Assembly: GCA_947579665.1 (NCBI GenBank)
Contig: OX388343.1
Span: 91,492,254-91,556,253, forward strand
Length of the DNA stretch: 64,000 bases
DNA from: Sympetrum striolatum
Taxonomy: Eukaryota > Arthropoda > Insecta > Odonata > Libellulidae
Direction of reading: 5' to 3'
Under the pieces are notes generated by a model. It was given only the letters and a program-made list of their open reading frames with translations. It was not told the DNA's origin and searched no databases. Shown in pieces: positions 12,392-24,394 of the stretch. The first letter of the stretch is position 1; each line of letters opens with the position of its first letter. Position numbers and translations under genes: made by a program.

Positions 12392-12739
12392 AATGTACAG
12401 AGTATTTATTTTCCACTATCACGAAGACGGTCATTTACGAGTCAAATTCTTCATATCCGTCCGTCGCAATAACATCCCATAAACTTACACGCAAACGCCT
12501 CCCAGAAAACACCACGTATTCCTAAATCAGCCAGTGCCCTCATCTATGGCAATCAGCGCTCGAACGATAGAAAAAAACTTCGGAGTATTCAAACTGAGAT
12601 GAATACTAACGATGACGTTTCCATTTTGGCGACTAGATTAGAATATCCCTCACGACGCTTAAATTTCTAGACGAAAAACTTCATGAAAATCCGGTAAACA
12701 AAAGACGCTAGAGGCACGAAGAGGAGGATATTAGGCGAA

Positions 12740-13330
12740 AAAAGAAGAAGCCCGTTTAATTATACGGGGAAAAAATCCTCGACGTATTTTTTTTTGGGCT
12801 AATGAACCGGTGAATGGAGCCGGGAGAAAATGATCTGTAAAATAATCGAGGAGGATGGGTGGGGGGAGGGGGAGGTGGGAAGGGGGAGGGGCAAACGCAC
12901 GTGCAGGCACTTATTATTATTTTGGCGGAGGTGTCCTTGAAGAGGGGCAGGCAGTCAGGCCAGTTTTCGTGCCTAAGAAAGATGGTAGGCCCTCCCAAAT
13001 TCTCCCTTTATCCTGCCCAACCCAACAACCCTTTTCCTATTTATTTTCTTTTCCCGAACCTTTTTCTTGGGCCTCACCCCACCGACCCGACTCATTGTCA
13101 CCCACCGGCACCACCCATACCTCCGAGGAAAAAATTCCCTTTAACATGCAACGCCACCACGCGGCCCCTTCCCAAATCCCCATTCTTCCCGCGCTGAGAA
13201 AAAAGGCGGGATCGCCCTCCTATGAATGCACCGCTCTTCATGTGATAATTTCCACTCCTCCGATAACTCCCTCATTAGAGGAAAAGAGTCCGTCACGCTC
13301 ACGTGATCGCGAGGGGTGGAGATAGTTTTC
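12740..13330. other. GC-rich block with G-run purine tract
   Basis: A G-rich tract at 12850-12891 has several runs of four or more G, which is a clear G-quadruplex pattern. GC-richer, pyrimidine-rich DNA follows to about 13330. Frames of 156 and 112 codons (12855-13325 and 12859-13197) begin inside the G tract and are glycine/proline-rich artefacts of composition. I do not call them genes. The block may be regulatory. Confidence 0.45.
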
Positions 13331-13505
13331 GAGGTTGACGATTGAGGCTCGTGCGACAACTTCAGTATCACTTCGTTTCTCTTTCTAGTTGAAGTATGGA
13401 AAGGTTCTCAGCGAGTAAATGTTTCATTTAAATACAAAATCATTCCATAATTGGGATATTTTTGCCCAAATATGTCCTCTGTCAGATAAAGAAATAATAT
13501 GAAAT

Positions 13506-13945
13506 GTATAACAAACAAAGAAGACAGGAACAGGATCTCGTATTTAAACAATGTATTTCCCAGAATTATGAAAAGTTTCACACAGGTTTACACAGCATGG
13601 TGAAGGCAAAATTTGACTGGAGCCTATCGGAATACCAGAAATCTAAGATTCACAATAGCAAGTCATTCTAATACTTTTTTGAAATTACTCAGTAATGCTG
13701 AATGATTAAATTGATTAGGGTTCATGTATAACAAACAAAGAAGACAGGAACAGGATCTCGTATTTAAACAATGTATTTCCCAGAATTATTAAAAGTTTCA
13801 CATAGGTTTACACAGCATGGTGAAAGCAAAATTTGAGTGGAACCTACTGGAATACCAGTAATCTAAGATTCACAATAGCGAGTCACTGTAATACTTTCAT
13901 GAAATTACTCAGTAATGCTGAATGATTAAATTTATTAGGGTTCAT
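13506..13945. repeat. Two-copy 220-bp tandem duplication
   Basis: Unit 1 (13506-13725) and unit 2 (13726-13945) both begin TGTATAACAAACAAAGAAG and end TTAGGGTTCAT. About 15 substitutions separate them (around 93% identity) with no length change. The units have no open frame or hairpin that I can see. It is a segmental tandem duplication of moderate age. Confidence 0.95.
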
Positions 13946-14316
13946 AGTTACACACAAATGGAAGAGATGAATGCATGAAATTAGTTATGTGCGATAACAA
14001 AATTTGACCAAAATACTCTTCTTCTCCATACCAGAAAGCTCTGGTTTCATCATAATAATAATAATAAGAATAGAATACAGGATCATCACATTCATTATTA
14101 TTTAATGTTTGATACATGGAATCGATAAAAGGGATCCAAATAAACTCCCTAAGCATTTGATTATATTGTCGAAGAACTGATTTGATAAATTATTAACGTA
14201 AAATAAACTTTCTAAGCTTCCCAATCCTGTTTTGTTTTCTTCGGTGAAATTTCATCCACACTCGATAAATTTCAGCTGGTAACTATAATCAATGTTAAAC
14301 ATAAATACAGATAATT

Positions 14317-14382
14317 AGGTGTAAGAGAGGCCCTAATGGGCCTAACCTCGCCAAATAAAGAGTTTTTATTATTATTATTATA
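14317..14382 (+). mobile_element. 3' end of a LINE, ATT-tailed family
   Basis: The segment GAGAGGCCCTAATGGGCC, then CTCGCCAAATAAAGAG and an (ATT)n tail, is nearly identical to the end of the element at 62960-63275. AGGCCC/GGGCCT can form a short hairpin just before the AATAAA-like signal. The copy is strongly 5'-truncated: the structured 3' UTR hairpins found in the longer copies are not recognisable upstream. Confidence 0.8.
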
Positions 14383-17300
14383 ATTCATATTATTGAGTAT
14401 ATCTTTATATTTGAAGTCCTATTTTGATTTAAGCTGTGAATGAGAGTGGCCTGAATTCTACGAGAAACTGTTGAAATTAACTTAACACTAAAAATTACTG
14501 CGCATTTAAATCTGAGAGAGATAAGCGTATAACGAATTCTATGAGTTAAATGAAGATCTTCAAATAAAAATTAGATAAAACCAACGACCTTTGAATAAAA
14601 CCATCAAGAATCAACCTCCAATCAGAGCTCAATCCCCTAAAGTTTCTTGGATGATAGATATTCTTTTTAATCATTTGAATATCAATGAAATCTTAACTTT
14701 CTTATCGGCTTTCTTTAATTGCGAGGCACGCATATTTAAATGACCGGCCTTCCAAGGTTGAACATCATCTTAATTTAAACCTCACAAATTTCTTATCCTT
14801 AGCCTTAATTTGAGGTATTTTAGGACCATGCGATTTATTTTATGTATGAAATCAAATTCTAACATCACCCTTTATTTATTAAACAGACAAATTCAGATGA
14901 AAATACGATTGTATTTCTGGATAAGAAATCTCTTGTTTCAGTTAAGATATATTTCAGGAGATGAACTTTCGCAACACGTGGTTATTTACACTAACAAGAC
15001 AACAAATCGATTAATATATTGCTTCATACATACCATTAAATGCTTAAAAATAACTATACTTTCTTTAAGTTAAACTTAAGACTGCGTCATATCTAATCCT
15101 TCTAAAAGCACACATAACTACCTCAACTGATAAATTATCCAGATAAGATGTTACTTGAACTTAAATAATTAGATCTTTAAAGCTTACCTTTCCCAGAGAT
15201 TTATTTACAGACCTCAATTCTCAATCTTACAAACGTCGTGAATTTCATTATTCCTTCTCATCCTATCTGACAAAGAAAAGAAATACAATGAATTAAACTT
15301 AACCCAACAAGGTGATCTACTAACCAGATAACTTGTTCAGTAGATGTAAGCTAATGAAAATTTATTTCAGAGTGCTTGAAGTAATATAAATTCAAGGTAG
15401 ATAATATTTTATGTTCAGGAAACTGAATGTGAAGTGAAATTTTCTTCCCCGTACTTTTCTCGTACAGAAAAACTTCTCTTTAGGGATCTGACAAGAATAT
15501 CTACTTTGAAAACATTCTTTATATATAAAAGGTGAACATTACGTTAATACATACACTCTAAATGAAACGTTACATTTCCTTGTCTTTCGGTAATTATTCA
15601 ATTTTAATACTTACACAAGCAAGGGGCTATGAAAGTATCCACTTTGGGTTTGTACTGAGCATACGGCGTCGACCTTGCAGGCAATAAGTGATTAGACGCA
15701 CTAACCGCAATTGATCGCAATTAACCGAGCATTTCCTGCGTTCCTTGCTAATTAATGAAAGGACGGGGGATAATACCATGTCGACTTCGATCCCAAGGGA
15801 AAAATTCTACTAAGAAAGAGATAGATTAGAAGCAAGGCTCAGACATTCTTAGCGGAGATTACATACGTCTAGTAACACTCGCTCTATAAACTCAGTCCCG
15901 CCTCAGACACTCGGAAAAGAGCACTTTTCATGGCACCCACTCTACCTTTATAACAATCGCTGCAATTCTTCTTTTGCAATCAAACTTGCAAACTTCCGCA
16001 ATCATTTTCTTTCTCGCATTTGTTAAGCGAAAGGAAAGAGGATTTCAAGTCGCAGACAATTGGTAGAAAAGGAAGCATAAGCGATAAATTTGGAGATCTT
16101 CAGTAAGGTAAGGTCCTTATAAGGAAGTGTTCTTTATAAGGAGAGTTTGCGGAAGAGCGAAATCTTCGCCGATGTTGTTAACAACGTCTATCCTTCTTAT
16201 GATTCCAGATAATTATCCGAAGGATTTAAAGGGGAAATATTTTGAAGAACGAAAGAAACCAAAGCGATTTCAGTTACTAAATCTCCGAAATTCCAGCTAC
16301 TTCAACCTTCTAAGGAGGAAGATTGATTACGCCGCGAATATCAGTTCCTTATTAATGTTCATTGATATGTATGGTAAAATTTTACTTGAGGCAAATTCTA
16401 TCTTATGAATAAGCATTCCATTCAGCTGTTCAGAATCGTTAGCTACTAAATCTAAATAACATTTAATCCGTACGGTTGATGTTAAAGTAAAAATATCTCA
16501 ATATTACAAAGTTGTGGCGGAACAAACTCTTTCACATTACGTCTACTGACAAAGCCATGTGAATTGTTTTGGAATAACCGATTGTTTATATAAAATTTAT
16601 TTTAAGACCCAAAATGCACCAGCAATAAATATGGCCAAGAAAAACTAATACGCGGAACAGTAGAATGCAACTGAAATTTTGATATCTTTTTCAGTTGTGG
16701 CCTTTTTGTAAAACTTTTATTTAAATATATTCCTATAGGATGATATTACATACGCGTTAACATATATTCATCTGTTATAAAGAAAATGAGAGCAAAGCAT
16801 CTTTTTCAGACGTTTCTACTTGAAAGAACTATTTGCAAGCGGATTACGACTTTTTAAAACATAATTGAAACATTAATTAAAGTACAGCATTTCCCATTTT
16901 GTGTTATATACGTTGTAGATAATATCTTACTCGAGAATGAGGTAAAGTTTGCCTTTATTCGAACAGCAAGTTCCTTCCTCATTTCCCCAGCGGTGATAAC
17001 TGAAGCTTTAATCACATTCTTTAACTGGACGTGCTACAGACAATACCTCAGTCCCAATACCATTGCCTCAATATTTTATCTTAAATCGCCTCAAGACCCA
17101 ATGAAGTGGTGTGAGGAGATCGTAAGACTTAAATGAAATGGTGCCTCATGAACTTAGGTGGAAAGGGCCCAAAGCATTGCTGCCCTCTCACACTCTTCCA
17201 TGTTTACTTCGCCCTCGTTCAAGTTTTTATTGGGATCCTTCCACATAAAACGAGGGTTTCAATTGAGCCGGAGATTTCATTGCATATCTTTTCTTCGTTT

Positions 17301-17667
17301 TTGTTTTCAAAGAATGTGACTGTGCCAAATGTAAGGGCACTTTAGGTTGCCTCAAGTTTATCCGCCGAATCTTTGGCATTAAATACTACGATGTTTGCAT
17401 GAAAAGGTTGAACTGGTCCTGGATTCGTCCATCAAAGGTCCGGGTTTACTGTCTTCTCCTAATGTAAGTAAAAGCAAGCTATGATACGTAAAACGATGAC
17501 TGAGCTTTCTCTTTTGAGAGCGTAATAAAGATTCAATCAGAATAGAAATCCGATTCATTATTTTCAGGATATATAAGATTTCTTTTCGCAACGGAGGTTA
17601 CTATTTATAAATGTTAAATATATCGAGAAATGAAGGAAGAAGAAGAGGTACTTTTTCCACAGGGTTA
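14383..17667. other. No recognisable gene
   Basis: AT-rich DNA with short frames. About 15650-16200 is somewhat richer in CpG. Frames at 14810-15073 and 16127-16408 have no recognisable domains. Confidence 0.5.
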
Positions 17668-17693
17668 ATACATTGTGGATTTCCACAATGTAT
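17668..17693. repeat. Perfect 12-bp inverted repeat
   Basis: ATACATTGTGGA and its exact complement TCCACAATGTAT are separated by two T residues. It is a compact palindrome with no known role here. Confidence 0.8.
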
Positions 17694-19548
17694 CGCCTGA
17701 ATCTGAGTTAAATACCTCTATAAATCCATTTTATGAACGACAACAATCGATAAGCTTACCAGGTTAGCATAAGCTCGCACATTCCTTACAATTTTGTTCG
17801 TAGATATTAACTATCAGGAATAAAAATCAGTATCATGATATGCTTCTCAACAGAGATTTTCGAGCCTGTTAACCCTAAATAAAGATTCTGTAAAGCGAAC
17901 CTTTTTTTTAAACGTGGCTATTTAAAAAAATAGCGTTTACCCTAGCAAGACCCCATTGATTATGTCTTAATTACCCATGTTCCCAAATTACAGATACTTC
18001 AACAAGTAGAGGAGACAACCGGTAAACAGAGGAATGCTCCCTGAAATTCGTACTGCGGGTCATCCACCTCCAAGGCGTCAGAATTGTCCCCACGTTTTCC
18101 AGAATAAGTTTTAAAAAGAATATGCTTTATCAACATTTAGAACGCATTTAAGTAGCATTTTGTTGTATTTTGTGATATCTCTAATATCTACCAATATCAC
18201 TACTATACCTATTATCACCTATACCTTCATCACTAATGTTTAATTTATTACATTTTAAAAATAATTATTTCAGTGGAGTGCAATTAAAAGTTATACTCCA
18301 CATAAAGAAAGAGAGTTAGTCAAAACATAAATATTAGACGGATAATTAGGATATAACCACCTCAAATTACAATTAGATGGATTATAACAGAGAATTGAGG
18401 CTTCAGGAATTCTGAGTGGAGAAATATTTTTGCTTGCTTATATATTGACTTTAATTTCTCATCCCTTTTTATGAATACTATTGAAAAATTGCACCCAGTC
18501 CATATGACATATACTAATATAAACTGTTCAGCTGCAAAAAATACTCAATTGACTAGTTGGTACAAATAACTATTACATTTGAATTATTCAAAATATCCAA
18601 CATTAAGATGTTCCGAAAGCACTTTCGAGACAATAGTAGAGGTTCAAATATATGGCTAAATCTCAGAAAACCGTAGTTTTGAACTATAAAATCATTAATA
18701 TTCATTAATGAATCATTCATTGTCTAATTTTACGTGCATTTCTTATTCAATTCAGTATATTAACAATTTCGGCTACTATTAGGGAAAAGCTTATTTTTAT
18801 TAACAGAACAGAAATCAGCTTAGTTTCATTGCCGATATCCTTTTCCGAGGATCGTTTTTTCGTTCTTCCAAATGAGTGGCGCCTCAGAAAATTATTCGAA
18901 GCAAGTGTGATGGAATGCCTTTTTAAATTTGAAAAATTACGCTGCAATTGAAATATTATCGTTAGCAAAACTCATCCTAAACATTATTGAGGTCAAAAAT
19001 AAAATTCTTGCGAAAATGGCAACCATTTTAGATAACTTTAGAGATCATTGGGTACTTTTAGAGAGGTCTCGCAAAGAAAAGAAAATCGTACGAGGGTCAT
19101 GGACGGAGCAGAATTAAGTTATCGTACAGTTTACGTCATTGGTATTTTATTTTAATTCTGATATTTTTAGCCAAGAGGCAGAAGAGGGAAATTTTATTTT
19201 TTCATGTTCCATTCAGTAAAATTTGAATCATTTTCAACTCGAATATGATTTAATTACAGGATACTATACGTACACGATTTATAAATGAGGACACAATTAA
19301 ACTGCTGCTCGCGGTATGAATAGTAATAGTTCCAATAATGAGTGGTTGAAGTGTGTGGATTATGTACATCTGATGGCAAGAGAAAGAATAATTCAGAATC
19401 TACTAGTACTTTCTAAGATAAATTTGAAACATCCAGCTGAGCTGGAGATTCATTGTTAATTTTCTGCTAAAATGTGCGGATTAACTTTGATTAAATTTTA
19501 AAATAGGCTCTCGAATAGTTGATTTAAAAAATGATGAATTTGTTTAAT
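17694..19548. other. No recognisable feature
   Basis: AT-rich DNA with short frames (18747-18968 minus, 18929-19117 plus) that match no family I recognise. Confidence 0.5.
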
Positions 19549-19624
19549 AGTTCGATTCCCGATAGGAGTCAATGTGTGAAATGACCTAAGCTGTCGAAGC
19601 ACTTTTAACAATACTACTACTATT
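19549..19624 (+). mobile_element. 5'-truncated copy of the ACT-tailed tRNA-SINE
   Basis: This copy begins inside the B box (TTCGATTCCC), continues through GGAGTCAATGTG, AATGACCTAAGC and TGTCGAAGCACTTTTAAC, and ends in ATACTACTACTA. It is almost identical to the 3' half of the full copy at 20561 but lacks the A box, so it cannot start its own Pol III transcript. Confidence 0.85.
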
Positions 19625-20543
19625 AAATTTAAAAATAATACTCGGTCAGTTATTCGATCAAGACTCGATCTACTTATTTGTAGCATTAAGCACTCGACAG
19701 GAGCATTGAGAGGACTGTAAACAAGGCTCCGCTGCGAACGTCATCTCCTCTATTTTGAGCACTCATATTTGTCGCTCTCTCGACCTTCGCTTGTCACGTT
19801 CAGCTCTCTTCGATACGTATTTTTTTTATTCTGCCTTCGTCCAGCTTGCTCGCAAACAAAGTTTCATAGGACGTAATATCGTTTTATCATCGCAGTCTTA
19901 TATAATTTACGTTAAACCTATTCATTGAATAGACTGAATTAGATGCATTAGTTACATAATGTCAATATATAATGAAAATGAATATGTCACGAGCTTAAGA
20001 GATTCCAGATAAATGTAACACCAAGTATTATACTGCTCTAATTGGTAAAGATCGTCACTTATTAATGGGTATATTTGAATCGCTACATATATATTGATCA
20101 AAGCTCAATTTTGCAAGTGGTACAGAATCAATATTAACAAAGCATCAACAATATTTGCCTAAGCTTTGTAGTTTCGGTCCACGAAGATAGAAGAAAAATA
20201 ACAATCTCTCAAAGTACTCCTTCAGTGTGTTTCTACAAACCGCATTTTAGGTGATGATAAAGCTAAACGTCCAAACCCGATTTGAGCTAATAAACCTCAG
20301 TTTTAACCGAATGAAACTTTTCTTTTTTCCCGCATAAATGATATTTTGCTTTGTAAAAAGCTAATTTTCCGAGGATCTTAGCAAAAGTTGTTAGAGTTGA
20401 GAGAACCATGTTTAAATTTTTTTATTTTATTTAGTGAAAAGTTTTAAATAATCTCATTTTTACGAGATGTTATAGTATTATTCAAGTATATACCTCAAGC
20501 CCTTGACTATTATCTGCGGAAAGCTCTGAGAGGAAATGAGGTT
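19625..20543. other. No recognisable feature
   Basis: AT-rich DNA between two SINE copies. No open frame or repeat was recognised. Confidence 0.5.
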
Positions 20544-20560
20544 TACTATGCGAGGTGAGG

Positions 20561-20686
20561 GGCTCCCGGATAGTCATGTGGACAGCGCGTTTGCCTTTGG
20601 TGAAAGCGGTCCCGGGTTCGATTCCCGGTGGGAGCCAATGTGCGAAATGACCTAAGCTGTCGAAGCACTTTTAACAATACTACTAC
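20561..20686 (+). mobile_element. Full-length tRNA-derived SINE with ACT tail
   Basis: The head (20561-20637) folds like a tRNA. Acceptor GGCTCCC pairs with GGGAGCC at 20630-20636, the T arm is CCGGG/CCCGG, and the B box GGTTCGATTCC is at 20615. An A-box-like stretch (TAGTCATGTGGACAGC) follows the acceptor. A 40-base body (AATGACCTAAGC, TGTCGAAGCACTTTTAAC) and an (ACT)n tail complete it. A 17-bp direct repeat flanks the insertion at 20544-20560 and 20687-20703 (TACTATGCRAGGTGAGG, one mismatch). The parent tRNA is not obvious because the anticodon stem has decayed. The ACT tail differs from the ATT tail of the LINEs here, so its partner LINE is not identified. Confidence 0.93.
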
Positions 20687-20703
20687 TACTATGCAAGGTG
20701 AGG

Positions 20704-21173
20704 AGTTTGGTTTATATCATTGAATTTCTCAAAGAGCCATAGTGCTAGAAGCGGAAAAAGTCCACAAAGTTTAATGTAATAAGCCTGCTGATTACACTCT
20801 ATAGCATTCAATAAGAACTGAGTATGATGAATTTAGTGCCCTCAGTGGCTTTCCTAATGCCAATTGAGTAATGAAAAAAGGGAGTTGAAAGTAAATAAGT
20901 TTCTTTATCCTGTACCAAAATACAAATTAAAATTATTCTATTCATCCAATGTAAAACACTTGTCAATAGCACAAGGAGTTCCTATTTTAAACATATTTTT
21001 GATAAAACATTTGCGGGATATTTTCTCCCCTTAACACATTTTTTGGCATGTCATGTGCTATTTCATTTTCCATTACATTTAACACTACCTTCTTAATTCT
21101 ATTACATCTCTCCTCTGAATTTTTTTCTCTTTTTCTATTTACATTTTATCCTTACGGAGTCACGTTTGTAACC
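20704..21173. other. No recognisable feature
   Basis: AT-rich DNA becoming T-rich toward 21130-21160. No gene or repeat was recognised. Confidence 0.5.
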
Positions 21174-21210
21174 CTGAAGATGCTGTTTTCTGGCAGCGAA
21201 ATGTACATAG
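21174..21210 (+). ncRNA. Hammerhead-like motif (single, degenerate)
   Basis: CTGAAGA (21174-21180) is followed by one extra base, a 4-bp stem II (GCTG 21182-21185 with CAGC 21194-21197) and GAAA (21198-21201). Position 7 of the hammerhead core is A instead of U, which the core tolerates. After GAAA, the string ATGTACAT can form a 2-bp stem III with loop GTAC. Stem I is weak beyond two pairs. The layout matches the motifs at 38.7 kb. It is probably a decayed Penelope-like-element ribozyme, or a chance match. Confidence 0.3.
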
Positions 21211-21999
21211 GATTTTTCCTAAATTTTGATGGCGCTTGGAGCTTGTGAATCAATCTAAATTTACATCCTCTTTCAATTTTTCTTCCTAATTCATCTGTTT
21301 CTTTTGGCCCATATATTTAACCTTTTCCTAATTCCATCTTTTTACTTTCTTTGCCACTTCAATTCTCTTCTATTTTTAGTTTTAATTTGGCCACTAATGA
21401 AGCATAGTCACTATTTATGTCATTAGAGGCATCTAAAATATGATTGAGGGTTTACGAGAAATGCATATGTGCCCGTTAGAAAACCTCCCTTCGCAGCAAC
21501 CATTTATACCCTAAGCGAAATTTCCGGCAGGGGTATTATCTGGCCTAAGCCCGCAGGATTTCCTCGTTTTAACTTTATGATATCAGCCTTCCGAGAGAAC
21601 CCTGTTTTTCTTTAATAAACGCCCGCATGCTTAGCTGCAATCGCTTAAATCTCTTTCCACCCCCTCACCCTTCACTTGACTCGCAGACAGACTCTTGCAA
21701 TGGTTTCTATTTCCGTTCGCCCCCTCTATTTCGGACGCCTGCACTCGGAGACTCTCCCTTCACATTCCACTTGTCTCTTGCTATTATTATCCCTTTAACT
21801 CACTTCATCTCCTACGGTTATCGCTTCAGGGATATGGGTTGTTATTTTACTACGACCGAACATTACCGATCCATCGGGGATGCATTTTTTGATGAATGTC
21901 GACAATCCTTTATGTTTTTCATACAAGGGAGTTCTCCCAACCAAAACAAATTAGTTTAGTCAAACCATTTAAATCGTATAGGCACTTTAGATAGATATA
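21211..21999. other. No recognisable gene; slightly GC-richer 21440-21900
   Basis: A 110-codon plus frame (21627-21959) runs through pyrimidine-rich DNA and has no recognisable domain. Confidence 0.4.
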
Positions 22000-22148
22000 C
22001 TAGTACGTTCAAAAATTAAGGGCCACATATTGTGGGTACAGCTATATACCACCTACCTACCTGCCTATCTACCACCAAAATTTTAAATTTCTCCTGCTTG
22101 GTGTTTCTGAGGGAAAAAATAAGTTCGGTAACTTTCTGAACGCACTGG
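22000..22148. mobile_element. Mariner-type MITE
   Basis: The left end reads CTAGTACGTTCAAAAATTAA. The inverse of the right end reads CCAGTGCGTTCAGAAAGTTA. They match at about 16 of 20 positions. Each end abuts a TA dinucleotide (21998-21999 and 22149-22150), the target duplication used by the Tc1/mariner superfamily. The YYAGTRCGTTCARAAA terminus resembles known mariner ends. The 149-bp length leaves no room for a transposase, so this is a non-autonomous deletion derivative. Confidence 0.85.
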
Positions 22149-22800
22149 TATATGGGATTGGTCGTTATCGGCTGTAAACTCTTTACTTTACTCTTTTCTA
22201 CATTGATCTTCGTCAGTATTCTTCAAGCGCAAACTTTGAAATGTTATCTAGGTTTTTCAATCAATTATTTACCAGATATTAATGATAATTACTTGATATT
22301 TCGATTTTTGTCTAGGTTCCTTTTGTAAGTCATTAGTTCGTACGATTCCATACGTCGCCGTTTTAAGTGACAACATAGAGAATATTCTCGGCTAAACTTA
22401 TTATAAACTCGAATAAACTTAATCTTATCTCAAGGTCACAAGGATGGTAATATTATACCTTGACTTTATCATCGTTAAACGTAGGAAGACGTCAAAAAAA
22501 TTCAGTATCGTTGATTTCTCATTCCAGATTAAACGATAATCAGGGATTACGAATGCGATTGAACTCTTGCGATGAGCCCAATCGGTACACTTATCAGATA
22601 TTCCAACAACTTTAGGTTCGTAAAAAGTCTTTAAATGCGAGTGATCCGTTTTTATAGAAGATATAAAAAATGGATAATATTATCTTATACTATGAAATGA
22701 TAATACGGGTGTTATCTTGTTGTTTGAGGGATTATTTCGAACCACAGGATATGTCGAAATCAGGCACGTAATATAATCAACTGCCTCATTTTGACCTGAC
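22149..22800. other. No recognisable feature
   Basis: AT-rich DNA downstream of the MITE. No gene or repeat was recognised. Confidence 0.5.
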
Positions 22801-22835
22801 CTGAGGATGACGCTCACTTATTGAATCCGGTTGTC
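22801..22835 (+). other. Weak GATGACGCTC...ATCCGG motif
   Basis: CTGAGGATGACGCTC, then TTGAATCCGGTTGTC, resembles the GATGACG-stem-GAAACCGGTC layout seen at 58.2 kb, but the GAAA core is broken and stem II does not pair. At most it is a degenerate relative. Confidence 0.15.
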
Positions 22836-24035
22836 AGTCATTACATTAAAATTTGTGTCGAAACCTTCATAATTAGTAAATTTTCTTTTGCGATAAGTCA
22901 AGTTTCGTCATTAAAAATTCTTTTGAGAATCCTTGGTAGTATGACTCCAGTCACATGCGAATCTTTAGAAGAAGGCGGGCGAAATACGCCTTTGACCAAG
23001 GATGAATGCGAAAAGATAACGCTCTATTTTTACATTGAAGCATCCCCTTTTTTGGGTCGTGGCTACTCCGAACGCAAACAACCACTGCTTGGCAATCATT
23101 CGATTTGATACATAGACTGCCAGTTGCTACTGAAGGTTAATCTGTTATCGTCGTTGGTGGACGCTCTTTTTATTTCTTCTTCTCCATCACTCGGAGTTGA
23201 CCCTCGCTTCTGCAACCGACGAATGGAACTGCTCCCTTCGCTATCAGGAACAACTGCAGTTTGTTACTGCATCCATCGATCAAACTCAAATCATTAGCCG
23301 CGGAAGGTTTAAATGAAGTTAATTCTCGTTTTAATGTAAGGCAGCTGAGCGAGAATAATAGATAAGCATTGATATATAATGAAGAGAGTTTTAAAGACAA
23401 TTTCAAGAAATCCTATCTAACAAAGTAGTAAAATTGCAAGAGTAAAACAACATTTTAATGACAAGGCTTGTGGACAACATGGAAATAGACTAAGAAAGAC
23501 TGAATGGATTCCGCGGACATGATTAAATAATTAAAAATCAAATTAATTTCACACGAATTAATGAATTATATAAAGATTTAAATTGAATCAAAATAAATAG
23601 GATGATTACAGGATAATCTTGCGGTAATTCTTACAGAAATGGAAAAGAAAGGGATGTGAAGATAGATAAGATAAAAATATACTCTTAAGCTTTATTTTTT
23701 TAATTCCTTTCCTTCCCTTCACAAAAATGAACTAATTGCATAAAAAGAACACCCATATAACAAAGATAAAAACTATTCATAAAATGCCATATAAAAAGTA
23801 AAAATTAGAAAAATAATAAGCATTCGATTAAATTAAATAACGAGACGGGTGCGACTGATTTGGGAAAACATTTCCTTAAAAGTATTTTATAAGCATATTT
23901 ATAAATTATATATTAGATAGAGATAACTGGTGATTCTTCACCAAACTCTATCTATAGTCGTTATGGGTATTTCAAATTTTATTTCCATGTGTAGTCGAAA
24001 ACCTAATTCACAATTTAGAATGTCTCAAATAATAA
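22836..24035. other. No recognisable gene; hairpin at 23914-23954
   Basis: A two-part hairpin (TAGATAGAG/CTCTATCTA outside, GGTGA/TCACC inside) lies at 23914-23954. Frames at 22821-23108 plus and 23170-23406 minus have no recognisable domain. Confidence 0.45.
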
Positions 24036-24394
24036 GTAATAACAAGTAAATTTATTCCATCTTAAAGAGAATACAAACAAAATATAAAAAAATTATTCAA
24101 AATTGTGATCGAATTAGGTACCCCATAGGTAAAACCTGTTTCGGGGTTACCATCAAACTAAAATACACGGGTGGCTGGTGCTGATACATACAAAAAACAT
24201 AAAAAATGCAAGTGGTTTCACAAAAAAGAAAGAATACGTTTGTGTGTTCTTTACACTTGTTGTGAAAGAAAAAAAGTAATTCCTGTAAATTTTACAAAAA
24301 AGAGAGAAAAAAACTAGATACATGTATATAACAATAGTAAGAATAATAATACTATTTCTATCAAAATAATATAATTATAATAACCAAGAAATTA
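24036..24394 (-). mobile_element. LINE 3' UTR with three-step hairpin
   Basis: This continues the RT pseudogene on the minus strand and ends near an AATAAATT signal (about 24050). A hairpin at 24117-24151 has three stacked stems: GGTA/TACC, CCCC/GGGG and AGGT/ACCT around an AAA loop. Terminal stem-loops in LINE 3' UTRs can serve as recognition sites for the element's reverse transcriptase. That role is inferred here. The exact end is uncertain by a few tens of bases. Confidence 0.6.

Noticed and set aside
12855..13325. 156-codon plus frame
   Set aside because: It starts inside a G-run tract and is glycine/proline-rich; it is an artefact of composition.
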